This document shows, one piece after another, positions 35,635-43,205 of a DNA stretch of 64,000 nt. How positions within the stretch are numbered: the first letter of the stretch is position 1; the number at the start of each line of letters is the position of its first letter. The notes under the pieces are model-generated. The model did no database searches, was not told the origin of the DNA, and saw only the letters and a program-made list of their open reading frames with translations. Source of the DNA: Nocardia pseudobrasiliensis NBRC 108224 (lineage in GTDB: Bacteria > Actinomycetota > Actinomycetes > Mycobacteriales > Mycobacteriaceae); NCBI RefSeq assembly GCF_001613105.1, contig NZ_BDBS01000037.1, positions 62,001-126,000 on the forward strand, given 5' to 3'. Made by a program: the position numbers and the translations under genes.

Positions 35635-38136
35635 ATGAAATACGAGTCCGGTAGTTCCGAGATCGAGGCGTTGGCGCAGCGGGTCGCGACCGCGCGCGGC
35701 AAACTGCCGCTGCAGACCGATCCGGCGCTGTTCGACGAGCTGTCCGAGGCGGAGATCACCGCCGAACGCGAACTGGCCGAATGGATTCGCGCCCAGCGCC
35801 GCCGTCAGCGCCGCCGGGCCGTGGTGGCGGAACTGTCCGCCGAGAAGCGCGACCGCCGCGTCTCCCTGTCCGTGCGCCGCGCCGACGATGCCGACCTGCG
35901 CTGGCACCGCCGCGCCCTCGCGGCCCGCCGCCGGGTCTCCAATCCCGATGCGCGCCTTGCCCAGTTGTACCGCCGCGCCGAGTGGACCTCGCGCGCCCTG
36001 ATCGGCGTGGTCATCCTCGGCATGCTCTGGTCCGGCGTCAATGTCCAGCACAATCTGGTCCCCAGCGGCGATCTGCGTGATCCGCTCTACTGGCTCAGCT
36101 ACGGCTTCGAGGCAATGATCTCGATCCCCATCATCGCCATCATGGTGGTGGCCACCACGGCCGCCCGCTGGGGCCGCGAAATCGCCCGGGGCAAGGTCGT
36201 TTTCCTGGAGGCCGCCCTACTCGGCGTCACCATAGCGCTGAACGCCGGCCCGCATCTGGTCGCCCACGCCCCGTCCCGCGCGGCCGAGGCGGCGGTGGCG
36301 CCGGTGATGGTCGGGGTTGTGATCTGGTTGCACGCCTGGGTTTCGGCGCGGTATGCGCAGTTGATCGATAGCGTGCCGATCCAGGAAGAGGATTCGCCCG
36401 GGACCAGGGTGATGCCCAGCGAACGGGGCGATCTGGCCATCACCGCAACGGATTCGGAGTTCGCCGTTCGCTCCCTCGGTGCCTTGTCTTCGACTTCGCC
36501 GCACAGTCACCCGCTGACACCACTCGACGCATCACATGCCCACTCGAACTCGTTGCCTACCATCCACAACGGCCACCAGTACTCCGACGCGTCGGAGCCC
36601 GCCCTTCGCAACGGCCACACGCATACCCACGCGCCCGAATCCACGGGGCGCAACGGCCACACCTACTCCCCCGAGTCCACCCACAACGGTCACGGGTATC
36701 CCCACGCGTCGCAGCCCACCACCAGCCTGGATTACACGTATCCCCTTGCGCCACAGGCCACAACGCGCAACGGCCACATCCATCCCACCGCACATCACAA
36801 CGGCTTCGGCCATTCCATCCCCGCACAGCCCGATGCCAAGGGCCATCCGTATCCCACCTCCGCACCCGTCGCCCACGACGGCGACATCCCGTCGGCCACG
36901 CGAGAGTCCGAAGGACGTAACGGCCACACGCATCCCACCGACTTCGACCTGCACCACCCGCAGGAGACGCCGGGCCAACCCGCGGAGACGGCCGCCCACG
37001 ACAGTGGTTGGACGATCGCCGGACATCCCGAAGCCCGCAACGGCCACACGCATCCCACCACCGACGCCACCGACCTCGACGTGAACCACTTCCGCGCGGC
37101 GACAGGGCAATCCGCCGAGACGCCCACCCGCAACGGCGGTTGGACGATCACCGAGCAGCCCGAAACCCGCAACGGCCACGCGCATCCCACAGCCGAACCC
37201 ATCTCCGGCAACGGCGATGGCCCGTCGGCCGCCGAGGGCCGCAATGGTCACTCACATCCCGCCGACTCCGCTCGCGCCGGCGTGTATGACTCGCAGGCGG
37301 CCCTGGGACGGATTGCGACCTACAACGGCCATGCCGCAACCGATCCCGCGGAAGGCACTCACAATGGCCACCCTTATACGGTCGCGGGCCCGGTCGTTGG
37401 CAACGGCCGCACGACCTATGGGGACGCCCAGCTCGACGCGAACCACTCACAGGAGACGACGGAGCGGGCTGCCCATAACGGCTATGCCGCAACCGATCCC
37501 ATGAAGATCGATCCGCACAGCGGCCACGTCCATGGGGACACCGTGGAGCCCACCAACCGAGACGGTCACATCCGCCGCGTCGAGGCGCTCGACGCCGAGG
37601 ACGCCGATCCCACACCCGACACCGGCGGCGCGGGAAAAGTACCGGCGCCCACGCAGATCCGTTCCTCGAGTAAACGGACAGCCGGCGCGGAACACCCCTA
37701 CACTCGCCGCCCGACCACTCCGGCCGAGCCCGCGGCCAAATCCCGCACCCACGAGGCGATCGAGCGCGCCACCCAACTGTCCCTCGAGGACGCCCCGGTG
37801 GACGCCCCGCAAACCCGCCGCCGCTATCCCGTGAGCGCCCCCGCTCCCGACCTCGACGACGCCCACGACGAATTCGACCCGGAACCCTCCTTCGACGAAA
37901 CCGAGGATTTCGCAGCCGATATCGACGATGTGGAAGTCTGGGCGGTAGCTCGCGAAATCTCCGAACGCCGCCTGTCCAAACTCCCCGTCGAACAGCTGGC
38001 CGAGGTCCTCACCCTCGCCGACGAATCCTGGACCCCCGCCGCCATAGGAGCCTCCATCGGCCTCCCCGGCTCCCGAATCCTCGGCATCCTCGAGGCCGCC
38101 CGCCGAATCCGCCAACTGACCGCGATCCCCAGCTGA
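35635..38136 (+). CDS. membrane protein with long His-rich NGH repeat region and C-terminal HTH-like domain
   Basis: 833 residues. Residues 1-120 are charged and helical. Three or four membrane segments follow (ALIGVVILGMLWSGVNVQ, AMISIPIIAIMVVATTAA, VFLEAALLGVTIAL, PVMVGVVIWLHAWVSA), a layout like DUF2637/spread-type (Spd) actinobacterial proteins. Residues ~310-660 are low complexity with 11 NGH units and many near copies such as RNGHTHPT, rich in His, Thr and Pro. The last ~65 residues (VWAVAREISERRLSKLPVEQ, WTPAAIGASIGLPGSRILGI) look like a winged or helix-turn-helix domain. The start has GGAG seven bases upstream. I do not recognise a function; the repeat could bind metal. A link to plasmid or mobile-element transfer is only suggested by the membrane part. 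Confidence 0.75.
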   Translation: MKYESGSSEIEALAQRVATARGKLPLQTDPALFDELSEAEITAERELAEWIRAQRRRQRRRAVVAELSAEKRDRRVSLSVRRADDADLRWHRRALAARRRVSNPDARLAQLYRRAEWTSRALIGVVILGMLWSGVNVQHNLVPSGDLRDPLYWLSYGFEAMISIPIIAIMVVATTAARWGREIARGKVVFLEAALLGVTIALNAGPHLVAHAPSRAAEAAVAPVMVGVVIWLHAWVSARYAQLIDSVPIQEEDSPGTRVMPSERGDLAITATDSEFAVRSLGALSSTSPHSHPLTPLDASHAHSNSLPTIHNGHQYSDASEPALRNGHTHTHAPESTGRNGHTYSPESTHNGHGYPHASQPTTSLDYTYPLAPQATTRNGHIHPTAHHNGFGHSIPAQPDAKGHPYPTSAPVAHDGDIPSATRESEGRNGHTHPTDFDLHHPQETPGQPAETAAHDSGWTIAGHPEARNGHTHPTTDATDLDVNHFRAATGQSAETPTRNGGWTITEQPETRNGHAHPTAEPISGNGDGPSAAEGRNGHSHPADSARAGVYDSQAALGRIATYNGHAATDPAEGTHNGHPYTVAGPVVGNGRTTYGDAQLDANHSQETTERAAHNGYAATDPMKIDPHSGHVHGDTVEPTNRDGHIRRVEALDAEDADPTPDTGGAGKVPAPTQIRSSSKRTAGAEHPYTRRPTTPAEPAAKSRTHEAIERATQLSLEDAPVDAPQTRRRYPVSAPAPDLDDAHDEFDPEPSFDETEDFAADIDDVEVWAVAREISERRLSKLPVEQLAEVLTLADESWTPAAIGASIGLPGSRILGILEAARRIRQLTAIPS

Positions 38137-38170
38137 CCGACACCGCAGGCCCGTTCCGCAGCGCCCCGGC

Positions 38171-38423
38171 GCGTCACCACAAAACATACGGTCGGCGCTG
38201 CTCCGCGAAGACCGCGAACTGTTCGACCAGTCCTATTCCGACGCGTTGACCACGGCCCGCGAAAGCCTCGACTCACTTCCCAAGCAAGCCTTGTCCGCCC
38301 ATGGAGCGGGGCCTCCATCAATGCCGTCAATCCCGATGCCGCCGTACGAACGATGACATTCGGCGAGCAACACGATGGGCTGCTGACCTACGTGAACCTC
38401 GACCATCAGCCTAGGCTCACCGG
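38171..38423 (+). pseudogene. decayed DUF6247-like gene fragment
   Basis: One frame reads IRSALLREDRELFDQSYSDA then LTTARESLDSLP, which looks like the N-terminal half of DUF6247 proteins (often encoded beside ParE/RelE-like toxins). A shift of frame near 38295-38310 gives WSGASINAVNPDAAVRTMTF, which looks like the following part. No start codon or complete frame is present. I read it as a frameshifted remnant; there is no other feature in this 287-base gap. Confidence 0.4.
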
Positions 38424-38825
38424 GTGCATCTGGAACTGGTCACGATTGTCGTCGAGGAGTACGACACGGCTATCGAGTTCTTCGTCGGGGCACTCGGATT
38501 CGAGTTGGTCGAGGACTCGCCCGCGTTGACCGATGATGGGCGGGCGAAGAGGTGGGTGGTTGTTCGGCCGCCCGGGGCGGTTACCGGGATTCTGCTCGCT
38601 CGGGCGGATGGGGCTCAGCAGCGGCGGGCGGTGGGTGATCAGACGGCCGGGCGGGTCGGGTTCTTTCTTCGTGTCGGTGACTTCGCCGCCTCTTATCACC
38701 GATTGCGTTCCGCTGGAGTGCGATTCGTGACCGAGCCGCGCACCGAGCCCTACGGCCGGGTCGCCGTCTTCCTCGATATCTCGGGCAACCGCTGGGATCT
38801 GCTCGGCTCCGCCTCGGAGGCTTGA
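38424..38825 (+). CDS. glyoxalase/bleomycin-resistance (VOC) family protein
   Basis: 133 residues with the beta-alpha-beta-beta-beta repeat of vicinal oxygen chelate proteins: LELVTIVVEEYDTAIEFFVG, ALGFELVEDSP, RWVVVRPPG, FFLRVGDFAASYHRLRSAGV and the terminal VAVFLDISGNRWDLLG. Possible metal ligands are His2 and the glutamate/aspartate near the end. Substrate unknown. The start is a GTG without a strong ribosome binding site. It is convergent with the hydrolase gene ending at 38869. Confidence 0.8.
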   Translation: MHLELVTIVVEEYDTAIEFFVGALGFELVEDSPALTDDGRAKRWVVVRPPGAVTGILLARADGAQQRRAVGDQTAGRVGFFLRVGDFAASYHRLRSAGVRFVTEPRTEPYGRVAVFLDISGNRWDLLGSASEA

Positions 38826-38868
38826 ATGGGAGCGCGAACGAACCGCCGCGTGGGCTTGCCGAACACCG

Positions 38869-39747
38869 CTACCCACGCCGCAAAAGGTTCCGCAGTGCCC
38901 CGATGACCTCGGCGGGTCGTTCCTCCGGCAGGAAGTGACCGCATGTCACCGTGGCGGTGCGGAGATCGTCCGCCCAGCCGGACCAGATCGCGACCGGGTC
39001 GAACGGGAGGACGGCCTCGCCCGGGTCCTGCCAGAGCGCGGTGACCGGCATGCGCAGCCGTCGGCCCGCGGCGCGGTCGATTTCATCGTGATGGTTGTCG
39101 GCGTACGCGCCCGCTCGGTAGTCGGCGCAGATCGCCGCGATGGCCTCCGGGGTGCGGGCGGCGTTCAGGTATTCGCGGCGGATGGGGTCGGGGATCGCGT
39201 CGGGCGCCTGGGTCCAGGTGTCGAGGAAGTGGCCGAAGAACAGGTCGGGGTCGGCCCGAATCATGCGTTCGGCGAGGTCGTTCGGCTGTGCGAGCAGATA
39301 CAGATGGAATGCGAAGATGCCGGAGGTTCCGTACAGGGCGGCCCACATGTCCGCCGCCGGAAGCACATCGAGGATCGCGAGGTGCGAAATCGCCTCGGGG
39401 TGATCCAAACCCGCTCTGAAGGCGACCAATCCGCCACGGTCGTGTCCGGCGAGCGCGAACCGGCTGTGGCCGAGCGAGCGCATGATGGCGACGACATCGG
39501 CGGCCATCGCGCGCTTGGTATAGGCGTCCCCGCGGCCGCCGTCTACCGGCTTGTCGCTGTCGCCGTACCCACGCAGATCCGGGCAGACCACCAGGTGATC
39601 CCGCGCGAGGTCCGCCGCGACATGCCGCCAGGCGAGATGAGTCTGCGGAAAACCGTGCAGCAGCACGACCGGCGTTCCGGCGCCGGCCATCGCGACATTG
39701 AGCGCGACCTCACCCACTCGCACCCGCGCGTAGGTGAATCCGGCCAT
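38869..39747 (-). CDS. alpha/beta hydrolase, haloacetate dehalogenase/epoxide hydrolase type
   Basis: 292 residues. HGFPQTHLAWRHVAADL (oxyanion loop), CPDLRGYGDSDKP, and GHDRGG, where the nucleophile is aspartate rather than serine, as in haloalkane/fluoroacetate dehalogenases and epoxide hydrolases. The C-terminal histidine is in TCGHFLPEERP. The ATG at 39747 was chosen because the hydrolase fold begins directly after it and a GGTGAG lies upstream. It follows the P450 gene (stop at 39840) by 92 bases on the same strand, so it may be part of the same transcript as the peptide gene and P450. Whether it acts on the peptide product is unknown. Confidence 0.82.
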   Translation of the reverse strand: MAGFTYARVRVGEVALNVAMAGAGTPVVLLHGFPQTHLAWRHVAADLARDHLVVCPDLRGYGDSDKPVDGGRGDAYTKRAMAADVVAIMRSLGHSRFALAGHDRGGLVAFRAGLDHPEAISHLAILDVLPAADMWAALYGTSGIFAFHLYLLAQPNDLAERMIRADPDLFFGHFLDTWTQAPDAIPDPIRREYLNAARTPEAIAAICADYRAGAYADNHHDEIDRAAGRRLRMPVTALWQDPGEAVLPFDPVAIWSGWADDLRTATVTCGHFLPEERPAEVIGALRNLLRRG

Positions 39748-39839
39748 GCGATTGCTCACCGCCCGGACACTAATCCAGGGCACCGACAGATTCCGGCGTA
39801 CATCGACACGCGAACCCCCACGGTCGTGCGCGAATACCG

Positions 39840-40901
39840 CTACGCCACTGAGGAATCCGGCGCGCACACACGCACCGAGGCGATCTCGAGCAAGCCGTCC
39901 AGCTCCACCTTGCCCACCGTCTGCTCCGCGCTGACCCGAAGCCCGTCTCGGCGCACGATGTCGAGGATTCTCTCGGCCAGCGGCATGACCATATGGCGGC
40001 CCCAGCAGCGTTCCGAGGCGGGGCCGAACGGGAGGTAGCCGGGGTGGGATTCGGGGTCGAGGGTGTTCCAGCGGTCGGGGTGGAAGTTGTTGGGGGACTG
40101 CCAGAGTCGGGGGTCGCGGTGGCTCAGCAGCGGGAGGAGTAGGAGGTCGTCGGTGGGGTTGATCCGGGGATGGAGGGGTTCGAATTCGCGACCCTTCAGG
40201 CGCAGGAGATTCCAGGACGGCGGGAGCAGACGCAGGGTTTCCAGGAGAATATTGCGGTTCGAGATTTCCGGGGAGAGCGGGGATGCGAGCCACAGGGCGC
40301 TGGTGGCCAGGGCGGCTACGGTGAAGCAGACGGGGGCCGCGACTCGGCGGTAGAGGTACATGGCGTAGCGGCGGTCGCGGAAGTTGTCGGCCCCGAAGAC
40401 CTGGGTCGCCAACTTGGACAGCGGACGGTCCGAGGTTGTTCTGCCGATGAGGGCGGCGCCCGAGGTCACCGCCGACCAGGTCAGTTTCGGGGTCAGCTCG
40501 AGTCGGCGGTCCACGAGGATGCGGAAGCGGACGTCTTCATGACCGAACACCAGGTCGCGAATGTAATCGTGGGCCTTCTGCGGCCAGATTCCGGTCAACC
40601 GGTCATCGGTTTCGAGCGGGGTTTTCAAAGCCGTTCGCACATCGGCGCTCACGGCCCGCATGAATGTGGACGCGTCGGTGCGGCTGACCGATCGCCGGTG
40701 TACCGGTTTGAAGGTCGGGCGTTCGTCGGGCCGTGCGGGTCTGGCGGCGAGCACCGCGTCCATCAGGTCGGCGCCCGCGATTCCGATGGTGTCGGGTTCC
40801 AGACGGAACAGGTCCTGGCCACGGTATTTCTCGAAAAGCTCGGCGATTCGGGGAGCGAAGACAATGGACCGCGCACTCTCCGCGGCGTGCCGTGTGGACA
40901 T
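39840..40901 (-). CDS. cytochrome P450, probable RiPP-crosslinking enzyme
   Basis: 353 residues, short for a P450. The K-helix ETLRL and the heme loop FGPASERCWGRHM identify the family; the heme loop has alanine where the usual FGxGxxxC has glycine. The segment where the I-helix should be (AALATSALWLASPLSPEISN) lacks the usual (A/G)Gx(D/E)T acid-alcohol pair. It sits 72 bases downstream of a 25-residue peptide gene on the same strand, separated by a strong hairpin. Known atropopeptide, biarylitide and cittilin P450s crosslink aromatic residues of such tiny peptides. I infer the same for this protein, with tryptophan and tyrosine of the peptide as targets. RBS GGGAG precedes the ATG. Confidence 0.82.
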   Translation of the reverse strand: MSTRHAAESARSIVFAPRIAELFEKYRGQDLFRLEPDTIGIAGADLMDAVLAARPARPDERPTFKPVHRRSVSRTDASTFMRAVSADVRTALKTPLETDDRLTGIWPQKAHDYIRDLVFGHEDVRFRILVDRRLELTPKLTWSAVTSGAALIGRTTSDRPLSKLATQVFGADNFRDRRYAMYLYRRVAAPVCFTVAALATSALWLASPLSPEISNRNILLETLRLLPPSWNLLRLKGREFEPLHPRINPTDDLLLLPLLSHRDPRLWQSPNNFHPDRWNTLDPESHPGYLPFGPASERCWGRHMVMPLAERILDIVRRDGLRVSAEQTVGKVELDGLLEIASVRVCAPDSSVA

Positions 40902-40926
40902 GACGATCTCCCGGATGGCAAATGGG

Positions 40927-40962
40927 ACTCGCGCCCGGTAGGTTGAACCCTCGGGCGCGAGT
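40927..40962 (-). terminator. hairpin between peptide gene and P450 gene (attenuator-like)
   Basis: ACTCGCGCCCG at 40927-40937 pairs perfectly with CGGGCGCGAGT at 40952-40962 (11 bp, 14-base loop). It lies between the stop of the peptide gene (40974) and the start of the P450 (40901). Such a partial terminator would give more peptide than enzyme message, a common arrangement in RiPP loci. Confidence 0.7.
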
Positions 40963-40973
40963 GCAACAAAGGG

Positions 40974-41051
40974 TCAGATCCACCCGTACCAGGCGTACTT
41001 CTTCAGACTCTTCTGCTGCTTCATTCGCTTGACCATGCGTACAAGTGTCAT
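40974..41051 (-). CDS. RiPP precursor peptide, atropopeptide-like (core near AWYGWI)
   Basis: A 25-residue peptide. The leader begins MTLVRMVKRMK and is strongly basic; the C-terminus reads KSLKKYAWYGWI, then TGA. A very strong ribosome binding site (GGAGGTGGA at 41055-41063) directly precedes the ATG, which supports real translation of such a short gene. The aromatic C-terminus closely resembles tryptorubin A (AWYIWY), an atropopeptide whose Trp/Tyr residues are crosslinked by a P450. A P450 gene follows on the same strand and a second P450 gene lies divergently. The probable core is AWYGWI or YAWYGWI; the cleavage site and crosslinks are inference. No peptidase gene is adjacent. Confidence 0.85.
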   Translation of the reverse strand: MTLVRMVKRMKQQKSLKKYAWYGWI

Positions 41052-41054
41052 GAC

Positions 41055-41063
41055 TCCACCTCC
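41055..41063 (-). promoter_or_regulatory. strong ribosome binding site of the peptide gene
   Basis: GGAGGTGGA on the minus strand lies three bases from the ATG region of the 25-residue peptide gene (41051). The near-perfect match to the anti-Shine-Dalgarno sequence decides this start and argues against a random short frame. Confidence 0.75.
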
Positions 41064-41254
41064 GGTTGTGAGTGTGTCCTTTGATTTCGCCTGGGTCTCA
41101 GGCGTCTGTGAAGCGTATGTGAGTCACACCGGTCGAGGGGTGGTTTTCGAGAAGATGCGGCCGGTTACACCGCAATGATGCGGAAATGATGTCCCCACCC
41201 GTACCATGCCGAATTGTTCGGAGCATGGTCGCGAACGACGGCGAGGGGGAAATC

Positions 41255-42475
41255 GTGAATACCGGGACGCAGGATTCGATCGAGACGCTGGACAGCGGCT
41301 TCTACGCGGATCCGCACGCATATTATCGGCGCTGGCGGGAGCGGGGTCCGGTGCTGCGCATACACTCCCCCGAGGGCGTGGTGAGCTGGCTGATCATCGG
41401 TTACGCCGAGGCGCGGGCCGCACTCCGCGATTCGCGATTGCGAAAAAGCGCGGACGAAATCGCGCGGACCTTTCGCCGCAAATGCCCGATGGCTTCGGAA
41501 AATGCGCCGCTGACCAAACTCGACCACAATATGGTCAACAGCGACCCACCCGAGCACATCCGATTGCGAAAACTCGTCAACAAAGCCTTCACCCCCAAAG
41601 CCGTTGCCACCCTGAAACCGCATATCGAATCAACCACTCATTCCCTGCTGGACGAAATGTCCGGGCACGATGAAGTAGACCTCCTCCAGAAATTCGTCGT
41701 ACCACTTCCGGTCCGAATGATCTGCGCAATGCTGGGAATACCCCGAACCGATCTGATACAATTCCAGCACTGGGCCACAGAAATGTTCAGGATCACCGGA
41801 GAAGAACGCGCAGAGGCGATTAGCGAGATACGCACCTACCTTCGAAAATTGACGGAGGAAAAGCGCGTCCATCCCGGCACGGATCTACTTTCCGAACTCG
41901 TCCACGCGCGGGACAACGGCGACCGCCTCACCGCGAACGAGCTGTCGGACATGTCGGTTCTGCTGCTGATCTCCGGGCACGGAACAACGGTGGATCTACT
42001 GACCACCGGATCCCTCGCGCTACTGCGCGACGAATCCCTGATGCATGCGCTGCAGGCGAACCCCGCGGCCCTGCCCGCCGCCGTGGAGGAGTTCCTCCGA
42101 TTCGACGGACCGATCCATTTCTCCACCATCCGCTACACCGCTGAACCCGTCCGAATCGGCGACACGGAAATTCCGGCGGGCGAATTCGTGCACATCGCCC
42201 TGGCGGCCGCGAATCACGATCCGGTCTGTTTCGCCGACCCCGGCCGCCTCGACATCGACCGCGACGCCGGTCAGCACTTGGGCTTCGGCCACGGCTCCCA
42301 TTTCTGCGTGGGCGCGCCCCTGGCCCGCATGGAGGTGACCGTCGCATTCTCCGCGCTGCTGAAGCGCTTCCCGGACCTGCGCCTGGCGCGTCCGGCATCG
42401 GAGCTGATCTGGCATCACAACTTCGGATTCCCCACGCTCACCGAACTTCCGGTGCGACTGCGACCGCCGCGCTGA
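41255..42475 (+). CDS. cytochrome P450 (CYP107/105-like class)
   Basis: About 406 residues from the GTG at 41255, which has GAGGGGG six bases upstream; a longer form from an ATG at 41225 is possible but that codon lacks a suitably spaced site. Canonical P450 features: YADPHAYYRRWRERGPV, HNMVNSDPPEHIRLRKLVNKAF (the C-helix), I-helix LLLISGHGTTVDLL, K-helix EEFLRF and heme loop LGFGHGSHFCVGAPLARME. It is transcribed divergently from the peptide gene at 41051, only ~200 bases away. It may be a second tailoring enzyme for the peptide product; known atropopeptide loci need only one P450, so this is unproved. Confidence 0.88.
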   Translation: MNTGTQDSIETLDSGFYADPHAYYRRWRERGPVLRIHSPEGVVSWLIIGYAEARAALRDSRLRKSADEIARTFRRKCPMASENAPLTKLDHNMVNSDPPEHIRLRKLVNKAFTPKAVATLKPHIESTTHSLLDEMSGHDEVDLLQKFVVPLPVRMICAMLGIPRTDLIQFQHWATEMFRITGEERAEAISEIRTYLRKLTEEKRVHPGTDLLSELVHARDNGDRLTANELSDMSVLLLISGHGTTVDLLTTGSLALLRDESLMHALQANPAALPAAVEEFLRFDGPIHFSTIRYTAEPVRIGDTEIPAGEFVHIALAAANHDPVCFADPGRLDIDRDAGQHLGFGHGSHFCVGAPLARMEVTVAFSALLKRFPDLRLARPASELIWHHNFGFPTLTELPVRLRPPR

Positions 42476-42574
42476 CCCCGATCGATCCGAAACGCCGATA
42501 ACCGCTTGCGTGGCCGACCGCCCGGGTTGCTGGCATTGGGATCGGGCAGATTTCCAGCGCATGAGGGGTAGGCG

Positions 42575-43186
42575 ATGGACAGCACGGTATTGCAGGAGAT
42601 CTTCGCCGCCTGGAGTGAGCGGGTCGCGGCGCTGACGCCCGAGGAGTGGGCCGCGCCGACCAGATTGCCGGGGTGGAGCGTTCAGGATCTGGTCGCGCAT
42701 CTCGCACCGGACAAGCGGGTGCTGGAACTGCTGCGTGGACCGCGGGTGGAGTCGCCCACGGTGATCAGCGGGGCTCAGATGCTGCGGATCTACAATCTGC
42801 CGGGCGGGGTCGCCCATACCGCGGCCGAGCAGAACGCCGAACTGGCCCGGGAGGCCGCGGCGGCCGGACCCGAGACGCTCATCGGGCGTTTCGTCACCGA
42901 CGGGCCGGAGGTGATCGCCGAATTCCGTGGCGTCGATCCGAATGCCGGTGTCGCCCATCCCGATCCGACGATCGGCACGGTCAGCTTCGGCGCGCTGATC
43001 CAGGTCATCATCGTCGAGGCCACCACGCATCTGCTGGACCTGATCGCGGCCGTCGGCGGTGATCAGGCGCCCGCCGCCGCACTACGCCGCACCGTCGAAA
43101 TCCTCTCGGCGGTACCGGATCCGGCCACCTTCATCGAGACCGCTACCGGCCGTTCCACGATCCCGGTGCTGCCCGTACTGCGTTGA
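42575..43186 (+). CDS. maleylpyruvate isomerase/mycothiol-dependent DinB-like family protein
   Basis: 203 residues. The N-terminal DinB-like four-helix bundle carries RLPGWSVQDLVAHLAPD, the family motif with a metal-binding histidine; a second histidine is in EATTHLLDLIAAVGG. Relatives act in mycothiol-dependent reactions or are of unknown function (TIGR03083/TIGR03086-like). GAGGGG precedes the ATG. It stands alone between the P450 gene and a convergent membrane protein gene. Confidence 0.75.
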   Translation: MDSTVLQEIFAAWSERVAALTPEEWAAPTRLPGWSVQDLVAHLAPDKRVLELLRGPRVESPTVISGAQMLRIYNLPGGVAHTAAEQNAELAREAAAAGPETLIGRFVTDGPEVIAEFRGVDPNAGVAHPDPTIGTVSFGALIQVIIVEATTHLLDLIAAVGGDQAPAAALRRTVEILSAVPDPATFIETATGRSTIPVLPVLR

Positions 43187-43205
43187 GCCGCAATACCGCT
43201 CGGGG

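Noticed and set aside
38353..38423. Intact toxin gene after the DUF6247-like remnant
   Set aside because: The ATG at 38353 opens a frame that runs into the VOC gene without toxin similarity; only a remnant is supported.
41165..41254. A second peptide gene with AWYGW
   Set aside because: No start codon or ribosome binding site in frame; kept only as a finding, not as a gene.
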